The notes beneath the pieces are model-generated. The model was not told the DNA's origin. It ran no database searches and saw nothing but the letters and a program-made list of their open reading frames with translations. Position numbers and translations under genes: made by a program. From the NCBI RefSeq assembly GCF_006542335.1, contig NZ_CP032485.1, positions 1,622,501-1,686,500 on the forward strand: 64,000 nucleotides of DNA, given 5' to 3'. Below, one piece after another: positions 54,051 through 62,857 of the stretch. Each line of letters starts with the position of its first letter. Position 1 is the stretch's first letter. Source of the DNA: Neokomagataea tanensis (GTDB lineage: Bacteria; Pseudomonadota; Alphaproteobacteria; Acetobacterales; Acetobacteraceae).

Positions 54051-55202
54051 TCAGTGCTGACCCATTGAGTTTTGCGTTTGCGCTACGAATTCGTTGAGAA
54101 AACGCTCTGTGTCAACCGAGAGAACAATGTGGACCTTGTTGAGGCCCATCTTTTTTGGGGCTGTGCTGTCTGGCCAGACATGGGCGTGACCGTAATCCAT
54201 GCCGGGCGCGGTGTTGATGTCCATGTATGCATCGACGGACTTCGAGACCAGGTTTGGCTCTACCGCAATGGCTGATGTGAGCTCATCCCAAAGCGGGAGT
54301 GGAGAGAAATATTGCTTCAGGTAGTCCGTAGCGGGCGTGTGCTTTGCGTCCATACGGTTCATCAGCGCGGGCGTCATCATGATGTCGTTAGAGACATTGC
54401 CGACGCAAGTGATGGAAGCCCAAGGTGCGGTCAGGGTGATGTGGGCGGCTTCTGGGTCCGTAATCATGTTGAAGTCGGATGCAAAATCCGCATTGCCGGT
54501 CACGGATGTCATGCTGGCATCAAGCAACCCACCCATGAAGACCAATTGCTTGGCTGTGCTGGCAAAGGTCGGGTCCATGCGGATGGCCAGCGCAAGATTG
54601 GTGAGAGGGCCTGCTGCAACGATGGTCACCTGATGTGGGTGAGCGTGAACGGCCTTGATCAGGAATTCAGCTGCGTGTGTGGGGTCCGCTGGGATGTGTG
54701 GTGTGCCTTCAGCCAAGTGGCCGAGAGCGGGTTGCGTTGCCGGTGTATGGTCAATGCTGCCAAGGCCACCCCAAGCGCCTTTCCAAGGAATAGTACCGAA
54801 TTGTTGTTCGCGCAGGCGGGTCGCTTCAACGCTGTTGACGAGGGGTAGGGTAGCGCCTTCTGACACTGGAATTTGCGTTTGGTGGGCAATTTCGAGGAAG
54901 CGGCGAATATGCGCTGATTCAGCGTTTTCCCAATCATCACCCATAACGACCGTTAAGCCGAGAACTGAAACATTGGGGCGGTTTAGAAGTGGGATAACGG
55001 ATTGGATGTCAGAACCGCCTGGGCCGAGCCAGTCATTGTCTTCGATAAAATACTGTGGCGCGGTATCTGCCGCATGCAGCGGGGATGGTGCTGCGGTGTA
55101 TAATGCTAGGAGGGCTGTCAAAGAGGCTAAAGAGCGAAAACGGAGCAAGGTTATATTCCTAAAACAACTTGATAGCGTAATAATCGTCTTATCTGGGTGC
55201 AA
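54051..55202 (-). CDS. secreted nucleoside hydrolase-like protein
   Basis: A 383-residue IUNH-family protein with a signal segment (LTALLALYTAAPSPLHAAD, about residues 27-45), so it is exported. Family landmarks: NVSVLGLTVVMGDDW, VTIVAAGPLTNLALAIRMDP, LVFMGG, and a late ALMNRMDAKHT region. The metal-binding N-terminal motif is unusual: YFIEDNDWLGPGGSD replaces the typical DTDPGxDD, and it keeps only some of the four aspartates. It may therefore be a divergent N-ribohydrolase with altered metal binding. A periplasmic nucleoside salvage role is inferred from the signal peptide. Confidence 0.75.
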   Translation of the reverse strand: MHPDKTIITLSSCFRNITLLRFRSLASLTALLALYTAAPSPLHAADTAPQYFIEDNDWLGPGGSDIQSVIPLLNRPNVSVLGLTVVMGDDWENAESAHIRRFLEIAHQTQIPVSEGATLPLVNSVEATRLREQQFGTIPWKGAWGGLGSIDHTPATQPALGHLAEGTPHIPADPTHAAEFLIKAVHAHPHQVTIVAAGPLTNLALAIRMDPTFASTAKQLVFMGGLLDASMTSVTGNADFASDFNMITDPEAAHITLTAPWASITCVGNVSNDIMMTPALMNRMDAKHTPATDYLKQYFSPLPLWDELTSAIAVEPNLVSKSVDAYMDINTAPGMDYGHAHVWPDSTAPKKMGLNKVHIVLSVDTERFLNEFVAQTQNSMGQH

Positions 55203-55220
55203 AAGACAAGAGCGCTCTTG

Positions 55221-56372
55221 TTACAGCACGAGGCGCGCGAGCAGAGACTCTAATCTCAAACGCCCTTCAGAGGTGGCGCGCAGGGTGGTGCCGTCATACT
55301 GAAGGTAATCTTCTTCTAGGCATGCTGAAAATATGTCGGGATCGATGCATTCTTGTAAAGCACGACCGGAGCGTTGTTCGAACTTCTCAGCGTTTATGCC
55401 TTCTGTGAGGCGTAGCCCCATGAGTAAAGCTTCCCGGCCTTTCTCTTCGTCGCTGAGCAAGGTTTCTTCCCGGCTGCCTGTGCCATACTTTTCGACGAGG
55501 TCTGCCCAAGGTTCGGGGGCGCGATGGCGACGGGTGGCGTGGAGTTGACTGTTGTAGGTCATGCGCCCGTGTGCGCCGGGGCCTATGCCCAGATAGTCCT
55601 GGTAGCGCCAATAAGTCAGGTTATGTCGGCTTTCACAGCCCGGCTTCGCATAATTAGAGACTTCATAGGGCATAAGGCCGCGCGTGGCTGCTACGTCCCC
55701 GGTCAGGGTGTATAGTTCGGCTGCGGTTTCATCGTCGGGGAGACTGATTTCTCCTCTGCGGTGTAGGGCCTCGTATTTGGTACCGGGTTCAATTGTGAGT
55801 TGGTAAAGCGACAAGTGATCAGCCACGAGGTCCAGCGCGGTGGAAAGTTCATCTTTCCAATCGGCGGGGCTTTGTCCGGGGCGGGCGTAAATCAAGTCGA
55901 AGGAAATACGGGGAAAGATATTACGGGCCGTTTCAAGGGCTTTAATCGCCTGCGATGCGGAGTGTTCACGGCCGAGCAGCCGGAGCGCGTCTTCCCTCAG
56001 GCTTTGTATGCCGAGAGAGACACGATTAACGCCTGCATCCCGAAATGCTGCCAAGCGGCCAGATTCTACGCTGGTAGGATTGGCTTCGAGCGTGATTTCT
56101 AAATCGGGCGCCGGTTTGAAAAGGCGTTCGGCATCATCTATGAGCGCAGCGACTGTTTCTGGAGCCATCAGGGATGGCGTCCCGCCGCCGAAGAAAATGG
56201 CGTTAAGGCGGCGGGGGCCTAGTCGGGCTGCATCGTGTGCGAGTTCGTTCCGCAAAGCCGTTGCAAAACGCTCTTGTGGGATTTTTTCGCGTACATGCGA
56301 GTTAAAGTCACAATAAGGGCATTTTGCGAGGCAGAAGGGCCAGTGAATGTAGAGCGAGAGAGCGTCGGTCAA
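55221..56372 (-). CDS. hemW: radical SAM heme chaperone HemW
   Basis: A 383-residue HemN-like radical SAM protein. The N-terminal SAM motif is ALSLYIHWPFCLAKCPYCDFNSH with the CxxxCxxC cysteines. FFGGGTPSLM, NRVSLGIQSLREDAL, ISFDLIYARPGQ, YLGIGPGAHGR and a C-terminal winged-helix LRATSEGRLRLESLLARL follow. HemW members bind heme and deliver it, rather than being coproporphyrinogen dehydrogenases; the length and lack of the HemN N-terminal extension favour HemW. It overlaps kup by 4 bases and is transcribed with it. Confidence 0.92.
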   Translation of the reverse strand: MTDALSLYIHWPFCLAKCPYCDFNSHVREKIPQERFATALRNELAHDAARLGPRRLNAIFFGGGTPSLMAPETVAALIDDAERLFKPAPDLEITLEANPTSVESGRLAAFRDAGVNRVSLGIQSLREDALRLLGREHSASQAIKALETARNIFPRISFDLIYARPGQSPADWKDELSTALDLVADHLSLYQLTIEPGTKYEALHRRGEISLPDDETAAELYTLTGDVAATRGLMPYEVSNYAKPGCESRHNLTYWRYQDYLGIGPGAHGRMTYNSQLHATRRHRAPEPWADLVEKYGTGSREETLLSDEEKGREALLMGLRLTEGINAEKFEQRSGRALQECIDPDIFSACLEEDYLQYDGTTLRATSEGRLRLESLLARLVL

Positions 56373-58372
56373 ATGGCTATCCGTACGCCGAATTCGACCA
56401 CGCGGTCAGGCGGAATGCGGAAGAATTCCGTCGCTGATGTCGCGTTACGCAGCAGCAGGAGGAAAACCCACATCCGCCAAAGAGACATCTTGGGCACGCG
56501 TGAGCGAACGACGAGTTCGTGTGAGGTGAAGTAGGAGGCTTGGATGGGATCAAACGGTACATTCAGAGATTTAAGCTCTTGCAGTGCGCGTGGAAGGTTA
56601 GGCATCTCCATAAAGCCGTAGCGCACGATTACGCGATAAATATTTGGTGCAAGTTCCTGCACGACTGTGCGTTCGCCCCGCTCGGCTTCCGGTTGGTCAA
56701 GGTTTTGTACCGTGACGAACAGAACATGCTCATGCAGCACTTTGTTGTGCTTTAGGTTGTGAAGCAGTGAGTTCGGTACGTTGTTTGGGTTGGCCGTCAA
56801 GAAAACGGCCAAGCCCGGCACCCGAACGGTGCGGGATTGTGGAAGTCGGTTGAGCAGAGAGCCGATAGGCATGGAATCTGCTTGTTGGCGGGCGGCGAGC
56901 AGCCCGCGTCCGCGCTTCCAAGTGGTCATGAGGATGGTGCTGATAATGCCTATAGCGAGGGGGACCCAGCCGCCGTCAGGAATTTTGAGCAAGTTGGCCG
57001 AGAAGAAGACGCTGTCCACGATGAATAGGAAACCAAAAACAATGCCAACGCTGATTGCGCCCCATTTGAACGTACGCCTGAACACGACCATAGCGAGGAC
57101 GCATGTGCACAGGAAAGTGCCTGTTACAGCTATGCCGTACGCAGCCGCAAGTGCTGCTGAGGACTGGAAGGAGAGAACAAGGATGATGGCACCGAAGCCG
57201 AGGATCCAGTTCAGGGACGGTAGGTAGATTTGTGCTTCTTCGGAGGGGTTTGTGTGTATGACGCGGGTGCGTGGAAGGTATCCAAGCTGTATCAACTGGC
57301 GGCAAAGGGAGAAACTGCCTGAAATGCCTGCCTGAGACGCGATAACGGTCGCGAATGTTGCTAAAATGAGGAGCGGAACCTGCGCCCACGCTGGGCCAAG
57401 GTGGTAGAAAGGGTTGGAGAGTGTTGTTGGGTCTTTGATGAGCAGAGCTGCTTGACCAAAATAATTCAGCGTTAAGGATGGCAGTACAAAAAAGAGCCAA
57501 GCTTTGCGAATGGGTGAGCGCCCGAAATGCCCCATATCGGCGTAAAGCGCTTCTGCACCGGTCACAGACAGAACGACGGAACCAAGGGCCACAAAAGAAA
57601 GCGTACCGTGGCTTGCGATGAAAGACAGCGCGAAGGTCGGAGAGAGCGCGAGTGCCACTTTCGGGTAAAGCATGATGCCGCGAATGCCGAGCACAGCGAG
57701 CGCCGCGAACCAAATGACCATAATTGGGCCAAATGCTCGCCCAATTTTGCCTGTACCAAATCCTTGCGCTGCAAAAAGAGCGGCTAGCACGATGATGGCA
57801 CAGGGAATGATAATATGGCTTGCGGAGGGAACGGCAACTTCTATGCCTTCAATGGCCGAAAGGACGGACACGGCAGGCGTGATAATGCTGTCTCCGAAGA
57901 ACAAGCAGCTGCCGGCAATGCCAGCGATTCCGAAGAGCCATTTAAGGCGAGGTGATTTGGCGACGCGCTGTGCCAGCGACATCAGGGCGATGATGCCGCC
58001 CTCGCCGTTATGGTCAGCGCGCATGATGAGAATGACGTATTTAATCGTCACCACCAGCATCAGCGCCCAGAAGGTCAAACTTGCGAGGCCTAGAATGTCG
58101 ACATGGGGGACAGCGTGTTTGTCCCCGCCAATGGCATTAACTGAAGATTGCAATGCGTAAAGCGGGCTTGTCCCAATGTCACCAAATACGACGCCAAGCA
58201 CAGCGATGAGGGCACCTTTGCCAACCGGCTTGGCGGGGTGAGGGCTTGCTCTGCCTTCATCGAGCGTTACGGCTGAGTTATCGCCGCCGAGTTTCGGGGC
58301 CTCTCCGCTTTCGCCGGGAATCTCCCCTTTTTGAGAGGATGATGACGTGTTTGGGCCGCTTTGATCGGACAT
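56369..58372 (-). CDS. kup: low-affinity potassium transporter Kup
   Basis: Kup (TrkD) is a proton-coupled K+ uptake protein. From ATG 58372 it is 667 residues with about 12 membrane segments. The start region is LIAVLGVVFGDIGTSPLYAL, the family signature; ADHNGEGGIIALMSLAQR and a repeated FFGDSIITPAVSVLSAIEG, SHGTLSFVALGSVVLSVTGAEALYADMGHFG follow, and the C-terminal cytosolic domain ends FFRIPPDRVVEFGVRIAI. The frame is open to 58477, but the extra codons are not family-like. The N-terminal 40 residues are Ser/Gly-rich and variable. It precedes hemW with a 4-base overlap. Confidence 0.95.
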   Translation of the reverse strand: MSDQSGPNTSSSSQKGEIPGESGEAPKLGGDNSAVTLDEGRASPHPAKPVGKGALIAVLGVVFGDIGTSPLYALQSSVNAIGGDKHAVPHVDILGLASLTFWALMLVVTIKYVILIMRADHNGEGGIIALMSLAQRVAKSPRLKWLFGIAGIAGSCLFFGDSIITPAVSVLSAIEGIEVAVPSASHIIIPCAIIVLAALFAAQGFGTGKIGRAFGPIMVIWFAALAVLGIRGIMLYPKVALALSPTFALSFIASHGTLSFVALGSVVLSVTGAEALYADMGHFGRSPIRKAWLFFVLPSLTLNYFGQAALLIKDPTTLSNPFYHLGPAWAQVPLLILATFATVIASQAGISGSFSLCRQLIQLGYLPRTRVIHTNPSEEAQIYLPSLNWILGFGAIILVLSFQSSAALAAAYGIAVTGTFLCTCVLAMVVFRRTFKWGAISVGIVFGFLFIVDSVFFSANLLKIPDGGWVPLAIGIISTILMTTWKRGRGLLAARQQADSMPIGSLLNRLPQSRTVRVPGLAVFLTANPNNVPNSLLHNLKHNKVLHEHVLFVTVQNLDQPEAERGERTVVQELAPNIYRVIVRYGFMEMPNLPRALQELKSLNVPFDPIQASYFTSHELVVRSRVPKMSLWRMWVFLLLLRNATSATEFFRIPPDRVVEFGVRIAI

Positions 58373-58525
58373 GAAGGGTTCCGTTTTAGGCTTCGCTGTC
58401 GAGCTATTTGCCGGATTAAGACGAAGAGATCGACCTTTAACAGACTCTTCATGACAAAATTTTAGGGAGGGACGCAAGCAATACGAGTGTGAGGTGTTTA
58501 GTATGTATAGTTATTAAATGTATTT

Positions 58526-59209
58526 TTATTCAATTTGTGTAACGGGGCGTGAGCCAAAAATTGCACTTCCGACGCGGACGTGAGTCGCGCCTTCTGCAAT
58601 AGCTATTTCAAAATCAGACGACATCCCCATAGACAGCGTCGACAGGCCGTGCCGCTTGGCAAGTTGAGCTAAGAACTGGAAATGCGCGGCAGGAGACTCG
58701 TCTTCGGGCGGGATGCACATAATGCCTTGAACGGAGTCCCCAAAGCGTTTGAGGGATTCCTCAATGAAAGCGTCAGATTGATCCCTTGGGGTGCCAAATT
58801 TCTGCGGTTCGTTGCCGGTATTGATCTGAATATAAAGTTTGGGAAGGTTCCCTAGTTTTTGAGCGGCTTTCTCTAGCGCAACGGATAATGCGGTCCGGTC
58901 GAGTGTTTCAATAACATCGGCAATTCGGCATGCGTCGAGTGCTTTATTAGTTTGTAGGCCGCCGATGATGTGTAATTTCACATCGGGGAAAGCGTCACGC
59001 AGTGCCGGGAATTTGCTGCTTGCTTCCTGTACGCGATTTTCACCAAAAAGCCGCTGCCCGGCCTTAAGGGCGGCCTCAACGGATTCTTGAGGGTGAAATT
59101 TGCTGACGGCCACAATTTGGGCAGCATCGGCAGGGCGGCCGGCCTTAAGGCAGGCGCTTTGGACGCGGTTTCGAATCTTATCTAGGTTTGAAGCAATAAT
59201 GTCAGGCAT
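58526..59209 (-). CDS. YggS-family PLP homeostasis protein
   Basis: A 227-residue alanine-racemase-fold protein of the YggS/PROSC family. The PLP-binding Lys is in AAQIVAVSKFHPQESVEAAL, followed by RLFGENRVQEASSKFPAL, LHIIGGLQTNKA, LYIQINTGNEPQKFG, and STLSMGMSSDFEIAIAEGATHVRVGSAIFG. Such proteins keep cellular pyridoxal phosphate in balance. I chose ATG 59209, giving MPDII; an upstream start adds six residues. The divergent rsmB gene starts within about 55 bases, so the promoters overlap. Confidence 0.93.
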   Translation of the reverse strand: MPDIIASNLDKIRNRVQSACLKAGRPADAAQIVAVSKFHPQESVEAALKAGQRLFGENRVQEASSKFPALRDAFPDVKLHIIGGLQTNKALDACRIADVIETLDRTALSVALEKAAQKLGNLPKLYIQINTGNEPQKFGTPRDQSDAFIEESLKRFGDSVQGIMCIPPEDESPAAHFQFLAQLAKRHGLSTLSMGMSSDFEIAIAEGATHVRVGSAIFGSRPVTQIE

Positions 59210-59262
59210 TGAGGCACATGACGCCATTGCGTCCAGCGCCGCAAGATGCGATTTCCCATATT

Positions 59263-60597
59263 ATGAATAAACCGACCACCAGCCGCGGGTCACGCGGCCC
59301 ACGTAAAGCGGCACCAGCCAAGCAATCAGGGCATTCTGGGCGTCCGCCACGTCCCTCTGCTGATCCGACGCGAGATTTGGCTTTCGACATTGTGTGCGGA
59401 GTTGTTGAGCATCGCCGTATGCTGGAAACAACTTTGGATCGTGCTGGTGCTATGGAGCCGCGCGACCGAGCGTCTGCGCATCGTTTGGCGGCGACAACGC
59501 TGCGTCATATGGGGAGCATGACCGAATTGCTCCAGCCGTTGCTGCGCCGTGAGCCACCAGAGCCTGTACGTTGCGCTCTGCTTTTAGGCGTTGCACAGCT
59601 TCTTCACCTTGAAACGCCACCCCATGCCGCAGTTGGAACAATTGTAGACCTGCTCCGCCGTCGGGGACTGGCACCTTTTGCAGGCCTTGCAAATGCGGTG
59701 CTGCGGCGCATCTCTCGGGAAGGTGCTACCCTGCGTGAAGGATTGGATGAAGCGCGCCTTGATGTGCCTGCATGGCTTTGGAGCGCTTGGGGGCAGCGCG
59801 CCCGTGCGATCTCACGCGGTTTGCACCGTGAAGCACCTCTGGACATTACTTTACGTCCTGGCGCTGAAGCGCCTGCGGAAGGGGATGTGTTGCCCACGGG
59901 TAGTGTTCGCTTCCCTGCAGGTACGCGAATGGTCGAATTGGAAGGCTTTGAAGAAGGCGCTTTCTGGGCTCAGGATGTGGCCGCGTCGATGCCTGTGCGC
60001 TTGATGGGAGATGTTGCGGGGAAAACCGTGATTGACCTCTGCGCGGCACCCGGTGGTAAAACCGCCCAGCTGGCATGTGCAGGCGCGTCGGTCATCGCGG
60101 TCGAACGTGAAGCGGCGCGCGCAGATCGCTTGCGTGAAAACTTGAAGCGCTTGAAGCTTGAAGCTGTGGATGTGGTTGAAGGGGATGCTTTGACTTGGCA
60201 GGCTCCGGAGCCTGTTGATGCAGTGCTGCTTGACGCTCCGTGTTCAGCAACGGGTACGTTCCGGCGGCATCCAGACGTGTTGTGGATCAAGCGCCCGCGT
60301 GATGTTGTTGCGCTGGCTGAGACGCAGGACAGCTTTATTGATGCGGCGCGGGCTATGCTCAAGCCGGGCGGTACTCTGCTTTATGCAGTATGCTCCTTAC
60401 AGGATGAAGAAGGCCCACAGCGTGTTCAGGCGGCTCTGGAACGGGGTGGCTGGAAGCTGGAACCGTTTACGGAAGCTGAGCTGGAAAACATGTCCGTTGC
60501 ACGCACTGCAGAAGGATATTTTCGCACTCATCCCGGCCTCTGGCAGGAGCGGGGTGGGATGGACGGGTTCTTTGCAGCACGTCTCATTCGCATCTAA
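59263..60597 (+). CDS. rsmB: 16S rRNA m5C967 methyltransferase RsmB
   Basis: RsmB methylates C967 of 16S rRNA. From ATG 59263 it is 444 residues with a NusB-like N-terminal domain (ARDLAFDIVCGVVEHRRMLETTLDRAGAM) and a SAM-binding methyltransferase domain: DLCAAPGGKTAQLACAGA, DAVLLDAPCSATGTFRRHPDVLWIKRP with catalytic Cys, and LLYAVCSLQDEEGPQRV with the second Cys. In-frame alternatives are TTG 59209 or ATG 59218, which would collide with the yggS start region, so the downstream ATG is preferred. A stem-loop follows the stop. Confidence 0.92.
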   Translation: MNKPTTSRGSRGPRKAAPAKQSGHSGRPPRPSADPTRDLAFDIVCGVVEHRRMLETTLDRAGAMEPRDRASAHRLAATTLRHMGSMTELLQPLLRREPPEPVRCALLLGVAQLLHLETPPHAAVGTIVDLLRRRGLAPFAGLANAVLRRISREGATLREGLDEARLDVPAWLWSAWGQRARAISRGLHREAPLDITLRPGAEAPAEGDVLPTGSVRFPAGTRMVELEGFEEGAFWAQDVAASMPVRLMGDVAGKTVIDLCAAPGGKTAQLACAGASVIAVEREAARADRLRENLKRLKLEAVDVVEGDALTWQAPEPVDAVLLDAPCSATGTFRRHPDVLWIKRPRDVVALAETQDSFIDAARAMLKPGGTLLYAVCSLQDEEGPQRVQAALERGGWKLEPFTEAELENMSVARTAEGYFRTHPGLWQERGGMDGFFAARLIRI

Positions 60598-60599
60598 GC

Positions 60600-60636
60600 G
60601 AATAAGCGGGAGGGTGCAGACCACTCCCGCTTATTC
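60600..60636. terminator. hairpin after rsmB
   Basis: GAATAAGCGGGAG pairs perfectly over 13 bases with CTCCCGCTTATTC around an 11-base loop, starting three bases after the rsmB stop. An A-rich stretch, not a T tract, follows on the plus strand. It may stabilise the transcript end or act as a weak terminator. Confidence 0.55.
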
Positions 60637-60737
60637 AAACAAAATTCCACAGGGAAATTTTGTCAGTAAGATTGGTTTAAACGGTTTCTGTTGTTAATCT
60701 CTCAACGGTAAAGCTCCCAAGAGAAGGGGAGAAAGAG

Positions 60738-60899
60738 ATGATGAGAAGCGTAGCCCGTTTTGCCATAAAATCCGGACTTATTGGGACGTCGCTTTGCGTT
60801 ATAGCGGCGTGTGCCGAGCCGGCGAAAACCATTCATAAGCGCCCGCCGGTACAATATTCATCGTTCTCAGCCCTCCGGGCTGGGGAGAGGCTCCGGTGA
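60738..60899 (+). CDS. small lipoprotein of unknown function
   Basis: A 53-residue frame with a strong GGGGAGAAAGAG ribosome site just ahead of tandem ATG codons. It encodes a signal (residues 1-25) ending in a lipobox, VIAAC, so a lipoprotein of about 29 residues after cleavage. The mature part (AEPAKTIHKRPPVQY) resembles no family I know. Its stop codon TGA (60897-60899) is only one base from an inverted-repeat element that begins at 60901, so the original C-terminus may have been cut by that insertion. Expression is not supported beyond the ribosome site and signal. Confidence 0.55.
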   Translation: MMRSVARFAIKSGLIGTSLCVIAACAEPAKTIHKRPPVQYSSFSALRAGERLR

Positions 60900-60900
60900 T

Positions 60901-61028
60901 GCTCTGTTGCAAAGTTAGTTTTCGTCTGCTTTCAGCGTGACACGTAAATTCAAAAACGTATACTGACAGTAGGCTACTTATGCTGAAATCAACATAAAAA
61001 CGAAAATTCTAGAACTCTTCAACAGAGC
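60901..61028. mobile_element. MITE-like inverted-repeat element or IS remnant
   Basis: A 128-bp segment whose two ends are imperfect inverted repeats. The left end reads GCTCTGTTGCAAAGTT and the right end, reversed, GCTCTGTTGAAGAGTT. Homology continues inward (TTTTCGT and TTTCAGC occur in both arms). There is no transposase. The ends resemble IS families whose termini contain GGCTCTGTTGCAAA. No clear flanking target-site duplication is visible. It looks like a miniature element or internally deleted insertion sequence. Confidence 0.6.
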
Positions 61029-61133
61029 CAAACATTTTGCTTATTCGCTTTTTGACTTATTCAGCCCCGAATGGCCTCACGAGAGATATTCTAAGGTTTG
61101 GGGCAGATATCAAAACTGCGTGCACAGTTTATC

Positions 61134-61847
61134 TCACGCGGATAGCAATCGTTCACGAATGATTTTTCCAGCTCTCTCAATGGATTCGTTACTGTTCAGG
61201 CCCCCCGCAGAGCTAAGGTGTGGAATAACTGCTAGTGGTGTTTCGCTTGGATAAAGCCTTATGCGCTTTTTATGTTTTCCAACTGTAAATTCCGCAAGCT
61301 CACACTTGATTTGTGGCTCTGACACAATGTTTACGAAATCACGTTCATGAGCAACACCTACACCGATGAATAGCTTAGGCTTATGAGCTTTTATTTGTGC
61401 TCTCATTGCTTTGAAACAAACATTTCTGACGTAATTTATGTAGTCAATTTTATCTTTAAAGCCTGTGCGTTGTTGAGCTTCAATTGACCATGTATCGACG
61501 GTCAGGCAGTTCTCGGGGAAAAGATTTGTGAGCAGGTAATTGCAGTCGGGAGAGGAAAATATATTTTTTTCTTTAGCGAATTCAAATGCTTCGCTAATTG
61601 GATAGCCTTCAATGCAACAAAGAAGCTTATGAGCTTTTTGATTGTAGCCCCATCCCCATTGTTTTTCGACCGAGTATCCTTCCTCTGCGGCAAGAGTAGG
61701 ATTCGTATTTTTTGATTCGCCAAATTCAATACCACAAAGCCAAATAGATGGTTTCTCAGGAGATCCTATATTTCCTGGCCCATCGAAACGGTAATTATCG
61801 AGGCTCATTGTGTGGCCTTTAACAAAAGAAGCATTTCTTATAATCAT
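61134..61847 (-). CDS. unrecognised protein, possibly UDG-superfamily-like
   Basis: A 237-residue protein that I cannot assign firmly. Features: an N-terminal IWLCGIEFGESKNTNP, a central LFIGVGVAHERDFV, and a C-terminal VIPHLSSAGGLNSNESIERA. The spacing of a GxE motif, a middle beta strand and a late His-Leu-Ser-Ser motif recalls the uracil-DNA glycosylase superfamily, but identity is weak. The start is at 61847, or ATG 61808 preceding MSLDNYR. The gene is AT-richer than its neighbours and stands in an island with the inverted-repeat element, suggesting acquisition. No operon partner. Confidence 0.55.
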   Translation of the reverse strand: MIIRNASFVKGHTMSLDNYRFDGPGNIGSPEKPSIWLCGIEFGESKNTNPTLAAEEGYSVEKQWGWGYNQKAHKLLCCIEGYPISEAFEFAKEKNIFSSPDCNYLLTNLFPENCLTVDTWSIEAQQRTGFKDKIDYINYVRNVCFKAMRAQIKAHKPKLFIGVGVAHERDFVNIVSEPQIKCELAEFTVGKHKKRIRLYPSETPLAVIPHLSSAGGLNSNESIERAGKIIRERLLSA

Positions 61848-62079
61848 TGCGTAATCTCTTCAGATGTATTTTTAACTCTGTTGTAAAGTTCAGGAAGGAC
61901 CGTTTTGTGTTTGTTCCGGTATGAATAATTTACTAATTTTACACGTGTTTGGATTTTCGTGTCGAGCTGAAATTAGCCGAAAAACCCATTTTGCGACATG
62001 GTCTTCGGTGATGAACGCTGTGAGCATCTGCCGCTCAGTTTGGTGTTTTACAGATGATACTGAGCGGGGATTTAATAGT
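61848..62079. other. gap between the unrecognised gene and lptB
   Basis: About 230 bases, AT-rich over the first part, holding the promoter region of the minus-strand unknown gene and the end of the lptB transcript. One short open frame on the plus strand (61921-62160) runs into lptB; it has no ribosome site and no family likeness, so I left it out. Nothing else was recognised. Confidence 0.45.
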
Positions 62080-62847
62080 TCAGAGAGAAAAGTTTTCTCC
62101 GAGGTAGACGCGGCGCACGTCTTCGTTCGCCACGATCGCCTCCGGAGTGCCTTCCATTAAAACCTGACCGCCATGCATGATGTAGGCCCGGTCAATAACT
62201 TCGAGCGTCTCACGGACGTTATGGTCTGTGATAAGCACGCCAATGCCTCTGTCTTTCAGGTGAGAGACGAGGTCGCGGATTTCGCCAACGGCAATTGGGT
62301 CAATACCGGCCAATGGCTCATCAAGTAGGATGTAATTGGGTTGGCTGGCCAGAGCGCGCGCGATTTCTAGGCGGCGACGTTCACCGCCTGACAAGGCGAG
62401 GGAGGGGGAGCGGCGCAAATGCGTGATGCCAAACTCTGCGAGTAGGCCTTCAAGCATTGTTTCGCGAGTGTCGGGGTCGGATTCGATGACTTCCAGTGCA
62501 GCCATGATGTTTTGCTCAACATTCAGGCCGCGGAATATGCTTGCTTCTTGCGGAAGATAACCCACACCCAAACGCGCACGACGGTACATGGGAAGTTCTG
62601 TAATCTCTGCGCCGTCAAGCGTGATAGAGCCCGTGTCGGGCTGCACCAAGCCAACAATCATGTAGAAGCTGGTAGTTTTTCCTGCTCCGTTGGGGCCTAG
62701 CAGGCCAACGGCTTCACCGCGTTGAACTTGCAGGGATACATTTTGAACAACGGCACGCTTTTTATATGTTTTGCCAATGCCGGTTGCAACGAGGCCTGAG
62801 CCGGCTGGCAGCGTAGCGGTTGAAGGTGAGGTGGTTTGGGTTGTCAC
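62080..62847 (-). CDS. lptB: LPS export ABC transporter ATP-binding protein LptB
   Basis: LptB powers the LptB2FG complex that extracts LPS from the inner membrane. The 255-residue ATPase has Walker A GPNGAGKTTSFYMIVGLVQPD, the Q loop RLGVGYLPQEASIFRGLNVEQNI, the signature LSGGERRRLEIARALA, Walker B ILLDEPLAGIDPIAV, and ITDHNVRETLEVIDRAYIM. The GVGYLPQEASIFR stretch is the LptB signature. An Ala-rich 12-residue N-terminal tail is unusual but harmless. It follows lptA by 10 bases in an lptC-lptA-lptB operon. Confidence 0.96.
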   Translation of the reverse strand: MTTQTTSPSTATLPAGSGLVATGIGKTYKKRAVVQNVSLQVQRGEAVGLLGPNGAGKTTSFYMIVGLVQPDTGSITLDGAEITELPMYRRARLGVGYLPQEASIFRGLNVEQNIMAALEVIESDPDTRETMLEGLLAEFGITHLRRSPSLALSGGERRRLEIARALASQPNYILLDEPLAGIDPIAVGEIRDLVSHLKDRGIGVLITDHNVRETLEVIDRAYIMHGGQVLMEGTPEAIVANEDVRRVYLGENFSL

Positions 62848-62857
62848 GGTATCAGGA

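Noticed and set aside
61921..62160. 79-codon plus-strand frame between the unknown gene and lptB
   Set aside because: It runs into lptB on the opposite strand, has no ribosome site and resembles no family.
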